Below the pieces are notes generated by a model that searched no databases, was not told the origin of the DNA, and saw only the letters and a program-made list of their open reading frames with translations. Positions 16,101-22,864 of a stretch of 23,683 bases of DNA are shown here, in pieces. The stretch's first letter is position 1. Each line of letters starts with the position of its first letter. The position numbers were made by a program, and so were the translations under genes. The stretch comes from Candidatus Subteraquimicrobium carltonvillense (GTDB lineage: Bacteria > Actinomycetota > Aquicultoria > Subteraquimicrobiales > Subteraquimicrobiaceae), in the NCBI GenBank assembly GCA_002339355.1, contig DDKQ01000003.1:6932-30614 (forward strand), in the 5' to 3' direction.

Positions 16101-17146
16101 TAAAAAGAAAGAGTTTCTTGAGACATAAACCCATTGCAAAGAATATTATTGTTAGAAATCCTAAAATAATTGGACGAGAAATGGTGCATAGAGACGAAGT
16201 AAAGAAACTTCATTTCACCATTCACTTTGGAGAAGAAATTCTATCTAATGCAGTAAGATTTATCATAATATATGATAGAAATTATGATGAGAGATTTTTA
16301 GGAGGGTTATTGAATTCACAGCTTTTGGATTGGCATTTCCGCTTGTTTTCCCAAACTTATCATGTTAAACCTTATGAAATCAAAAACCTTCCTCTCATCC
16401 AGGTTGCTTCTAACCAACAACTTCCTATCATTTCTCTCGTAGATGCCATCATCACCAAGAAAAAAGAATATCATTCCATTAACCAAAACATTGAGAATTA
16501 CATCGATTTTGAAAATACAGAACTAATAAGGCTTGATGAATTTTTAAATAAAGTCGTTGAAAATTTTGAAGTCATATCACCGCTTAAAGTCAAATATGAT
16601 AATTTTGATGTTCTACAGATAAAAATTGAAGGAAAGGAAGCAATCCTTGGATACGGAATAAGAAGAAAAGTTGAAGAATATGAAATTGATGAAGAGGAGC
16701 AAGAGGAAATAAGGAGTAAGCATGTTGTTGAATGGCAGGAGGCAGGAAGAGGAAAGATTAGAGAAAAGGAGGCAGTTGAATTTTTGGTGAATATCCTTGA
16801 AAAAGAAAAGAGGATTTCAAAGGCAAAGCAGAAATCCATCTGGCAGAAAATAGCAGAAGTTAAAGTTCCAGAATTTAATGATGAAATAATGGAAGGCTTT
16901 TTAAAGTTCAAGGAAGCAGTAGAAAAGGCAATAAAGCTTGATAATGAAATAACAAGGGTTGATAGAGCCATAGACAGGCTTGTGTATGAACTTTATGGAT
17001 TGACAGAAGAAGAGGTAAAGGTAGTAGAAAAATCTGTATGGGGAGATAAATTTAATGATATGTATTCAAAATTACCTCCCGGAGATGTGGCAGTAAAGCT
17101 TTCAGAAGAGGTAAAAAATGGAACTAATAAAAGTAGAGAAAATTGA
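13151..17146 (+). CDS. Eco57I-type N6-adenine DNA methyltransferase (type IIG/PglX-like), 1331 residues
   Basis: Predicted to methylate adenine in a specific DNA site using S-adenosylmethionine. Motifs in gamma-class order: GGIYYTPKYIV (motif X, residue 355), VLDPACGSGSFLI (motif I, about 408) and VAVGNPPWGR (motif IV, NPPW, about 747), with a long helical, partly coiled-coil insert between I and IV. After it come a specificity-type domain (LLIRGVHVRRYF, then LLNSQLLDWHF) and a helical tail, DRAIDRLVYELYGLTEEE, usual in type IIG enzymes. The first 150 residues resemble an HsdR-like nuclease domain (ending in VVTNFEKWFFYFDG), but no ExK catalytic pair is visible, so it may not cut. ATG 13151 has only a weak GGTG upstream. 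The last 29 bases overlap the next gene. DNA is AT-rich compared with the upstream genes, suggesting transfer. Confidence 0.9.
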   Translation: MMEIKEIVQKYKSAEKDKTFPFSEWHRKDVFEKLIKNFLITFGYNVDQINYDDTKGTVELQIHKELRAIVYLSSIQEEQRFLSNKISAPIDTIPDPETIKPEYETAVVTNFEKWFFYFDGKEIYAIAGEKLESEYEILNQLISKDAIESGRFREIARKLIHKEDNEPLRQELNGLRIKIADRILREKINTKHLKNPDESYNNELLNEITTRWITRFLSLKLAEDSGISFNFTLRDVRRSFELIGKIAQPVTGAKVKEETLSNAIRALMNEFERRFNGGIFMYEEGVDYITVPDAAFFDLLDVATGWAFTIEDARIIGFVYERFLGQEIVVEERRGKPEAVLKNIGEARGRRKAGGIYYTPKYIVDYIVKNTLGEILEGKRKEIDNVVKNLDCEKFTSVLRGVKSLKVLDPACGSGSFLIKVLAEFKNFYDEVNGKAEEIKRKIDAIKREKTKTRQQMLFIEDKEILELEDKYSELQKEIDEIKFSGTFALRHNIYGVDLDPKAIDITAFTLMVQVYDELKEGARCPTMINENLKVGNSLVSAVTSEKRNGFMSRDELEKFKNEIANLIKLRDIEKGIDVLDDEDLKKLIEENFGDVIKIYLHIKERYPNAIPTPQQNLLDEWNRKAKKEPIEKTFDILIHQTGLARIFLKEVYFEKIRKIKEQIENEINRPLIRYFNSEKRVLRDREFDELLSDEDKAREELRFVKDRAMEISKSQPPKVFNWEIEFPEVFFDGNGLKENPGFDVAVGNPPWGRIKELPTQEEKYVLSEYFRSEIYSLQRGNINLYKLFLERAHVELKYNGLFSMIWPATFLGENDSIPLRIEIFENNTVKIVLHFPVPTVHELFDRQLIMEATVLTYQKQRQKDYEFSLKTEILIEEARNLKDIRHLKIKRNSLKLLSETYQIPIFKNMEKEWAILDKLGKYPKFGNTDNGKPIGIIGEGHLHETIDKKFMSEKPTGDLLIRGVHVRRYFIDLSPDGEHPRWVKRKSFLRHKPIAKNIIVRNPKIIGREMVHRDEVKKLHFTIHFGEEILSNAVRFIIIYDRNYDERFLGGLLNSQLLDWHFRLFSQTYHVKPYEIKNLPLIQVASNQQLPIISLVDAIITKKKEYHSINQNIENYIDFENTELIRLDEFLNKVVENFEVISPLKVKYDNFDVLQIKIEGKEAILGYGIRRKVEEYEIDEEEQEEIRSKHVVEWQEAGRGKIREKEAVEFLVNILEKEKRISKAKQKSIWQKIAEVKVPEFNDEIMEGFLKFKEAVEKAIKLDNEITRVDRAIDRLVYELYGLTEEEVKVVEKSVWGDKFNDMYSKLPPGDVAVKLSEEVKNGTNKSREN

Positions 17147-17456
17147 TGAAGAACTGTTTACAGAAATGGTAAGAAGGATTTTAGAAATTATTGATCCCAT
17201 TAAGATAATACTTTTTGGTTCTTATGCTTCTGGGAAATCAGGGGAGGAAAGCGATGTAGATATCTTAGTAATTGTGGAAGACATAGAGACTACTCGCAGA
17301 GAGTTAAGGCTTAAAATTAGAAAAGCACTAAGACCATTTCTTATACCCAAGGATATTGTAGTTACTACACCTAAAGATGTTGAAGAATGGAAAGATGTTC
17401 CTCAAGCGTTTATTACATCGATTATAAGAAAAGGGAAGGTTATATATGAAAGGTAA
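17118..17456 (+). CDS. MNT-type minimal nucleotidyltransferase
   Basis: A 112-residue Pol-beta-superfamily nucleotidyltransferase. The active site is complete: GS at residues 34-35 (LFGSYASGKSG), DVD at 46-48 and a third Asp at 79 (PKDIVV). In characterised MntA-HepT pairs such a protein transfers AMP to the HEPN toxin and silences it; that role is inferred here from the neighbour. ATG 17118 has GAGG six bases upstream and overlaps the methyltransferase end by 29 bases; its own end overlaps the HEPN gene by 11. This locks it into the operon between the methyltransferase and the helicase, unlike free-standing toxin-antitoxin pairs. Cytosolic. Confidence 0.9.
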   Translation: MELIKVEKIDEELFTEMVRRILEIIDPIKIILFGSYASGKSGEESDVDILVIVEDIETTRRELRLKIRKALRPFLIPKDIVVTTPKDVEEWKDVPQAFITSIIRKGKVIYER

Positions 17457-17859
17457 AAACGACATTGTGAAAACTTGGATTAAAAAAGCAGAAAATGATT
17501 TAATAACAGCAAAACATTCCATTAACATAAAACCGAAGCCACCATTTGATACTATATGCTTCCATGCACAGCAATGTGCTGAGAAATACATCAAGGCGTT
17601 CCTTACATTCCATAATGTAGAATTCAAGAAAACCCATGACTTGGGTGAGTTTATTCTGCTTGCTTCAATAATAGATGAAAGTTTTTCAGAAATTGTAGAC
17701 ATAGGAGAAAAATTAACTGATTATGCAGTTGATATTAGATATCCTATGTTACTTGAAGAACCTGCAATGGATGAAGCAAAAGAAGCCGTAGAAATGGCAG
17801 AGAAGATCAAAGAATTTGTATTAAAAAAGTTGCACTTAAAGGGTGAAAATAATGATTGA
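17446..17859 (+). CDS. HEPN-domain protein (COG2250-like), partner of the MNT protein
   Basis: A 137-residue, all-helical HEPN protein: WIKKAENDLITAKHS at the N-terminus, CFHAQQCAEKYIKAFL at 38-53, THDLGEF at 63-69 and TDYAVDIRYP at 91-100. These match the HEPN family that pairs with MNT proteins. HEPN ribonucleases use an R-x4-6-H motif; this protein has a single arginine (R98) with no histidine in place after it, so RNase activity is doubtful. It could be a regulatory or structural partner instead of a toxin. ATG 17446 lies inside the MNT gene end (11-bp overlap), and its end overlaps the helicase gene by 8 bases. Cytosolic. Confidence 0.87.
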   Translation: MKGKNDIVKTWIKKAENDLITAKHSINIKPKPPFDTICFHAQQCAEKYIKAFLTFHNVEFKKTHDLGEFILLASIIDESFSEIVDIGEKLTDYAVDIRYPMLLEEPAMDEAKEAVEMAEKIKEFVLKKLHLKGENND

Positions 17860-20839
17860 GAAACTCATAAAGTGGTTAGCTAAAATATTTGGCGTATCAT
17901 TTGAGCCACCTTTTGAGATAGTGGACAATCTGGATGTATTCGTAAAGGATAGACTAAGCTCTATGCTTGAAAATACTAACTCTTTTGATATAGCAACTGG
18001 TTACTTTCAAATCTCCGGTTGGCGAGCATTTGCAGATTCTGTGGAAGAACTGGTAAAAAGAGGAGGTAAAGTAAGGCTCTTAATAGGCGGTATTTCAAGA
18101 GAGTATCTCTTACCTCAGACTGCTAAGTTTCTCTTACGCCTTATAAAAAATCCTCAAATAGAGGCAAGAACTGTGAAGCCAAGACTTTTACATGCTAAGG
18201 TATTTATGGCAGAAAACGAAAAAGAATTGAAACTTCTCTACGGCTCAAGCAATGTTACATTTGGTGGAATGGAAGCAAATATTGAACTTAATACCTATGA
18301 GATTTTGGATCTAGGGTCAAAAAAGGCAAAAAGTTTTATAGGATGGTATGAACGCCTTTGGGAAGAGGCAGCCCCAATAGATGAAGAATTAGAATTTGAA
18401 ATAACTTTATCATCACAAAAAGAAGCTCCAGTTCCAATTGCTGTTGAAGACCCAAATAAGGCTCTTTTCCTGAGTTTACTAATTAATGATTTAGCAAGAG
18501 TAGATCTAAGAGATATAGGAAACTTTGGGCCATTAAAATTTCAATATATAGATGCAGTAGCAGGTGTCAATAGATTTTTCTTCCAGCCCGGGGGTAAAAG
18601 AGGACTGATGCTTGCTCATGAAGTAGGGCTTGGTAAGACCATTATCTCAGGGATGATTCTAAAGCATCTTCTTTATCATAAGCACATAAAAACCACTCTC
18701 ATAGTTGTTCCGTTATCAATAATTCGCCAATGGATGGAGGATCTGAAAAGTAAATTTAGCGTAGAACCGATAGAAATCACAAGTAGAAAATTGAAGGGAT
18801 TCGCTCCCAAAGACTTTAGTGTATATCTTATCTCTTACGACCTTTTAAGAGAACACATAAGCGATTTTTATAAGAATTGGGATTTAATAGTAGTTGACGA
18901 GTCGCATTTCATAAGAAATAGCCAAACTCTAAGGTTTAAAGCAGTAAAAGAAGTGAAATCAAAGTTTTGCCTTCTCCTAACAGCCACTCCTATGCATAAT
19001 AAAATTGAAGATATTGCAACTCAACTATTTCTCTTTGTTCCAGAGGAAATAATAAGCAAAGCAACTAAAAGAGAAATTTCAAAGATTGATAGAACAAAAC
19101 TTTTCAAGACATTTATAAAGAGAAGATTACAGAGAAAAGAACTAAGTGAGATAATCCCAAAAAGGAATGTATTGCCTCCTGAGATTATAGCTCTATCACA
19201 GGTAGAAAGAGACATTTATGGTAAATTACGGGAGTTTCTATCTAAAAACTCAAAATATTATCAAATCATATCGAGAAGTATAGAACACATCGCCCCATTT
19301 GTAAAACTGAGATATTTGGAAGAGTTCATAAGTTCAAAAGATGCTGCGCTTTTTGCTTTAACTAATCTAAGAGATAGGATAATGGATGCTATCCGCCAAG
19401 GATTCATTGAATACAATTTTGGCATGCTCAAAAGAGAAACAGAGGGATTAGTTGCTGATGAGATCCGCTCATTCATTGAAGATGAACTGGAAGCACAATC
19501 AAGCGTAGAAACTAAAAGAGATGAGGAAGGGAATTTGATAGTAAAATTTGCAATAGATGAAAAAATCAAAGAAGGTCTTCAAGAGGATGTTGAATATTTG
19601 GGCGGTATAGTCGAAGAAATAAAACGAATAGATGAATTTTCCAAAGTTAAAAGGGTTGTGGAATTGATAAATAACTTGGGTCCTTCTAAAGATAAGAAAA
19701 TAGTTGTTTTTGTGGGTTTCATAAAAACAGGGGAAAATCTTGTGAATATTTTAAAGGAAAGCGGAATAAAATCAGGATTTTTCTATGGGGAGCTTGAGGA
19801 GGCACAAAGAGAAAAATTAATCAAGAGACTTTGGAGCACGGATGAAAAAAGAATAGATGTTCTCGTTTCCACTGATGCTGCATATGTGGGTTTAAACTTA
19901 CAAATAGCAGATGCCATAATTCATCACGACCTTTCTTGGAATCCTATGGTTGTTGAGCAGAGGGTAGGGAGAATTCATCGGATTGGTCAGAAGAGGGAAA
20001 TCACTTCCTACTCTTTTTTATGCAAAGAAACAATTGATGAAAGGAAGCATGAGATACTAACAAAAAAATTAGAGGGGATATCAACACACTTAGGAATGAG
20101 TTATTCTGTTATCTTGTCTGAGGTCGCAATTTCATCCGAAATAGAGAAGCTCATGGCTCAATTTGAATTAAAAGAGATAGACGAGAAATTGTTAAAGGAA
20201 GGACTTAAAAAGCACATAACAGAAAGAAAAGAAATTTTTGAACTTTTGGAAGAATTATCATTAGAAGAAGCAGAGATTGTCCAAATAGGTTTTACAAGTG
20301 CTTTAATTGAAAAGATAGAAGATATTATTGGTGAAATAATAAGACTTGGAAGAAAAATGTTTGATGTTAGAATTCAACTAATTATTGAGAACCAAGACTT
20401 CATGATTTTAGATTATGAAAAAGATGGGAAAAGGACAAAAGAGTTATCGTCCCTAAATGAGAGAGCACTTCTATCGGTTGAGCCCGAGAATGTGAATAAA
20501 TGGAAAGAAAAATATAAATTCGAAAATCTCAACCCTTGTTATCTCGGTCCATTTCATCCTGTAGTTAAAAAAGCCACCGATTTACTTGTTGAACAAAATT
20601 ACGGCAAATTCTGGAAAAAGAAGATAGCGAGTAGCAAGCATGCAATATCTTTCTATTTATTGGTTCTATTAAAAATTAGAAACCCAACAGCAGGAATTGA
20701 TACGGCTATGGAAATCTTAACGCCAGTTTTATACGAAACTGATAAAAAGGAAATAAAGATAGATGCTAAAAAACATACGAACTGGTTTGTTGTAGTGGGA
20801 AAATCGAAGAATTGGACGCTGGAGATAAGGAAATTTTAG
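17852..20839 (+). CDS. Phospholipase D-like domain fused to SNF2 helicase
   Basis: A 995-residue protein that probably moves along or remodels DNA with ATP and may cut it. Residues about 40-165 form a PLD-like domain with one HxK motif (H114, K116 in LLHAKVFMAEN) and GSSNVTFGGMEAN; the Asp of HxK(x)4D is Glu. A SNF2/HepA helicase follows: GLGKT with K262, DESH at 349-352, TATPMHN at 377, then the second RecA lobe with STDAAYVGLNLQ and QRVGRIHRIGQ at 703. A 250-residue C-terminal extension is of unknown role. ATG 17852 is preferred: AAGGGTGA lies seven bases upstream and it overlaps the HEPN stop by 8 bases; GTG 17843 would add three residues. SNF2 helicases with PLD or methyltransferase partners occur in defence systems such as DISARM, but its DrmA and DrmB are absent here. 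Confidence 0.9.
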   Translation: MIEKLIKWLAKIFGVSFEPPFEIVDNLDVFVKDRLSSMLENTNSFDIATGYFQISGWRAFADSVEELVKRGGKVRLLIGGISREYLLPQTAKFLLRLIKNPQIEARTVKPRLLHAKVFMAENEKELKLLYGSSNVTFGGMEANIELNTYEILDLGSKKAKSFIGWYERLWEEAAPIDEELEFEITLSSQKEAPVPIAVEDPNKALFLSLLINDLARVDLRDIGNFGPLKFQYIDAVAGVNRFFFQPGGKRGLMLAHEVGLGKTIISGMILKHLLYHKHIKTTLIVVPLSIIRQWMEDLKSKFSVEPIEITSRKLKGFAPKDFSVYLISYDLLREHISDFYKNWDLIVVDESHFIRNSQTLRFKAVKEVKSKFCLLLTATPMHNKIEDIATQLFLFVPEEIISKATKREISKIDRTKLFKTFIKRRLQRKELSEIIPKRNVLPPEIIALSQVERDIYGKLREFLSKNSKYYQIISRSIEHIAPFVKLRYLEEFISSKDAALFALTNLRDRIMDAIRQGFIEYNFGMLKRETEGLVADEIRSFIEDELEAQSSVETKRDEEGNLIVKFAIDEKIKEGLQEDVEYLGGIVEEIKRIDEFSKVKRVVELINNLGPSKDKKIVVFVGFIKTGENLVNILKESGIKSGFFYGELEEAQREKLIKRLWSTDEKRIDVLVSTDAAYVGLNLQIADAIIHHDLSWNPMVVEQRVGRIHRIGQKREITSYSFLCKETIDERKHEILTKKLEGISTHLGMSYSVILSEVAISSEIEKLMAQFELKEIDEKLLKEGLKKHITERKEIFELLEELSLEEAEIVQIGFTSALIEKIEDIIGEIIRLGRKMFDVRIQLIIENQDFMILDYEKDGKRTKELSSLNERALLSVEPENVNKWKEKYKFENLNPCYLGPFHPVVKKATDLLVEQNYGKFWKKKIASSKHAISFYLLVLLKIRNPTAGIDTAMEILTPVLYETDKKEIKIDAKKHTNWFVVVGKSKNWTLEIRKF

Positions 20840-21186
20840 AAACGGTGAGAATGGGGTTAGATAGAAAGGGGGATAGTATCAAGGACAGAATAAGAGCAGA
20901 TATTGAGAAAGTGAAAATAGAGATTGAGGAACTCGCTTTAGAGAAACAAAGACTGGAAGTTAAGCGAAAAATTGGGGATAAGATGAAGAAACTTGAGAGT
21001 TTAAAGAGAGAGATGAATCGGAAGCGTAACAGTGGATTAAGATACCAAAAGGAAATGCAAGAGGCTAAAAAATTAAAAGGAGAATTGGGTGAGCTTCAAA
21101 AGGAACTGGAGAAAGTGCCTGAGAGCGGTTTAATTATCGAAGTCGAAGACCCCAAAATTGTTGGGGGGTGCATGTATGTTTCTTAA
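20812..21186 (+). CDS. Small coiled-coil protein at the end of the defence-like operon
   Basis: Not recognised. A 124-residue, highly charged protein; residues about 25-105 are almost continuous helix with heptad-like spacing (IEKVKIEIEELALEKQRLEV, then KMKKLESLKREMN). It ends in a short beta-like tail with GLIIEVEDPKIVGGCMYVS. TTG 20812 gives a 28-bp overlap with the helicase, in keeping with the overlaps upstream; ATG 20851 is the alternative, with GGTGAGA just before it. Same strand and same AT-rich composition as the helicase, followed at once by a terminator, so it is most simply the last gene of the operon. It may bridge or oligomerise the other subunits; that is a guess. Confidence 0.65.
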   Translation: MDAGDKEILETVRMGLDRKGDSIKDRIRADIEKVKIEIEELALEKQRLEVKRKIGDKMKKLESLKREMNRKRNSGLRYQKEMQEAKKLKGELGELQKELEKVPESGLIIEVEDPKIVGGCMYVS

Positions 21187-21203
21187 AAAACAGCGGGTAA
21201 AAG

Positions 21204-21220
21204 GGAAATCAAAGATTTCC
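21204..21220 (+). other. AT-rich hairpin just before the terminator
   Basis: GGAAATC and GATTTCC form a perfect 7-bp stem with an AAA loop, 18 bases after the last stop codon of the operon and 6 bases before the terminator stem. It may protect the mRNA 3' end. Confidence 0.4.
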
Positions 21221-21225
21221 TAAAA

Positions 21226-21249
21226 TCCCGACAAGTCGGGACTTTTTTT
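21226..21249 (+). terminator. Rho-independent terminator of the defence-like operon
   Basis: TCCCGAC (21226-21232) and GTCGGGA (21235-21241) form a perfect stem, followed by C and a run of seven T. It lies 40 bases after the coiled-coil gene and is one of three copies of the CCCGACRAGTCGGG palindrome in the window; only this copy has a T-run. Confidence 0.85.
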
Positions 21250-21285
21250 ATCCGCAAGACGTTAAGTAAAATGCTGCCATCGCCT

Positions 21286-21411
21286 TGGAGGTGATAAAGA
21301 GCTGATGAATTCCGAAGATATAAAGATAAACATACTGAAATTGAATGGAAGAAGATTGCAACCTGTCCCTGTGCATATTGCGCGTGTAAACTTGGCAAAA
21401 CATCCTTGTGA
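21286..21411 (+). pseudogene. Degraded short gene with intact Shine-Dalgarno and Cys-rich fragment
   Basis: A strong GGAGGTGAT (21286-21294) precedes ATG 21305, which opens a 66-codon frame that reads the downstream ybjQ remnant in the wrong frame. In the frame of that remnant, bases 21301-21408 read DEFRRYKDKHTEIEWKKI and then a Cys-rich stretch, CPCAYCACK, ending at TGA 21409. The sensible reading appears to switch frame around 21325-21335. Probably the broken start of a gene lying upstream of or fused to the ybjQ remnant. Confidence 0.35.
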
Positions 21412-21417
21412 AAGGGG

Positions 21418-21551
21418 GTACAGAACAGTGCTGAGATTCCTGGACGAGAGATTACTGAAGTTTTGGCTTTGGTTAAGGGACACACGTTGTTGGAAGTGCT
21501 GCTGAGCTTTTGGCTTACGGTACAGCGGTAAAGCTCAGCAAATCTTCCTGA
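21418..21551 (+). pseudogene. UPF0145 (YbjQ-like) gene remnant with internal deletion
   Basis: Frame 21418-21486 reads IPGREITEVLALVKGHT, the conserved N-terminal motif of UPF0145/YbjQ proteins. From about 21486 the next frame reads VVGSAAELLAYGTAVKL and stops at TGA 21549, which is the conserved C-terminus of the same family. Family members are about 105-120 residues; here about 44 remain and the junction shifts frame, so the middle is deleted. No start codon stands in the right place (GTA at 21418). This is a dead gene beside the right edge of the AT-rich island. Confidence 0.75.
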
Positions 21552-21598
21552 CGAATATCTAACGCGAATAGGCTCGCAAGACTCATTAGATTTAATTC

Positions 21599-22864
21599 TC
21601 ATTTCTTTAAATCTCCGAATATTATCAATAGCAAAAATGCGAACGGATAATCAAGGTAGTTTCCGTGAAAGTAACGGGAGAAATATTGGAAGATAAAGAG
21701 CGTAATCAAATAACCGGTCAACACCATTGAAAGAGTATTGTAGCGATATTGTCTCCACAGAAGGAAGATCATCAGCGGAAAAACCAGGAGGACATAGAAT
21801 ATCCAGTAAGGGAAGTAATCTGTGGGTTTCACCAATTTAAGTGCGACCAAGGTTCCACCGATTCCCCATCCCCCCATGGGCCAGCTGATTTTGGCTCTTC
21901 CTGAAGGAAAATCGATCACATCGTCTTTAAAGCTCGCATAGTCCCAGGCGAGAAAAGGAACCACAAAAATAAGAACGACTAGAAGAATGACCAGGACTTT
22001 TTTCATTAGCGAGGTTTTATTTTTCTCTTTGAATCGGTAGAGATATAGAAGGTAAAAGGGAATCAGCAACCAGGCAAATTGCTTGGTAACGAGAGCTAAC
22101 CCAAAGGACAGCGCCGACAGCAAAAAATTTTTGATCTTTAAAGCGTAGATGGTCAGGATGAGCAATCCGATGAGCAATATGTCATTAACTCCCCACGATA
22201 GATAGTGCAAAAAATTGGGATTCAGTGCGAATAGGGTAACTAAGCAAAGTTTGTCACAATAATCATGGGGGAATTTGAGCAGGAGAAAAATGGTCAGAAG
22301 ATAAACCGCAAGATATATTAGGCGAAGGTCGAACCATCCGAGAAGAACTTTACAGGCGAGATAAAAAGGCAAGGGAAAGATAAAAATGAATGGAAGATAA
22401 ACGTAGTGGGTGAGGGTCGTCGATTCCGGCCATTTATCCGCCCAGTGCTTCATGGGGGTTTGGAAATAATCTTCGATGTAGGGATTCTTCCCTTGCAGGA
22501 TCATCTTCATCGCTTCTTCCGTTTGAACCACTCCGTCGTGGCAAAATTTATGGGGTTGAGATTGAAGCCTTAATCCAATCCTTAACCCTCCGGGTAGGAC
22601 GCCCACGAGCAAGATGAGTATTCCAAGCATACACATTTTCCATTTAAAGGCATCCTTTTCCCTTATTTGCTCCTGGTTTCGAGGGATGATATCGAATAGT
22701 AGATAAATGATGGCAACTAGAATAGCTGCGGAGGGGAAGATGAGGAGGAATTTCGGTTCGGTTAGAGAGATCACCGACTTGAGTTGGTGCAGATTGACGA
22801 TGACGCACAGCAAGATGAAGAGAGCATCCTTCGATGGCAGAGGCAAAACTTTGGGTTTATGCAT
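21599..22864 (-). CDS. Membrane glycosyltransferase, GT-C/GT87-like
   Basis: A 421-residue polytopic membrane protein with about ten to twelve hydrophobic segments. The loop after the second group of helices carries HDGVVQTEEAMKMILQGKNPY, a pattern typical of GT-C enzymes that use polyprenyl-phosphate sugars (GT39/GT87 and DUF2029 relatives); its acidic residues would be the catalytic candidates. Later motifs, SWGVNDILLIGLLI and LALVTKQFAWLLIPF, also fit mannosyltransferase-like members. The likely role is transfer of a sugar to a lipid, glycan or protein on the outer face of the membrane; donor and acceptor are unknown. ATG 22864 has GAGGAG about eight bases upstream on the minus strand. It is a single-gene unit divergent from the moaE-like gene. 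Confidence 0.8.
   Translation of the reverse strand: MHKPKVLPLPSKDALFILLCVIVNLHQLKSVISLTEPKFLLIFPSAAILVAIIYLLFDIIPRNQEQIREKDAFKWKMCMLGILILLVGVLPGGLRIGLRLQSQPHKFCHDGVVQTEEAMKMILQGKNPYIEDYFQTPMKHWADKWPESTTLTHYVYLPFIFIFPLPFYLACKVLLGWFDLRLIYLAVYLLTIFLLLKFPHDYCDKLCLVTLFALNPNFLHYLSWGVNDILLIGLLILTIYALKIKNFLLSALSFGLALVTKQFAWLLIPFYLLYLYRFKEKNKTSLMKKVLVILLVVLIFVVPFLAWDYASFKDDVIDFPSGRAKISWPMGGWGIGGTLVALKLVKPTDYFPYWIFYVLLVFPLMIFLLWRQYRYNTLSMVLTGYLITLFIFQYFSRYFHGNYLDYPFAFLLLIIFGDLKK

Noticed and set aside
13151..21186. Complete BREX or DISARM system
   Set aside because: A PglX/DrmMI-like methyltransferase and a DrmD-like SNF2 helicase are present, but PglZ, BrxC, DrmA and DrmB are not in the window.
21183..21602. 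139-codon minus-strand frame across the terminator and the ybjQ remnant
   Set aside because: It is antisense to a clear ybjQ remnant and a terminator, with no ribosome site and no family match.
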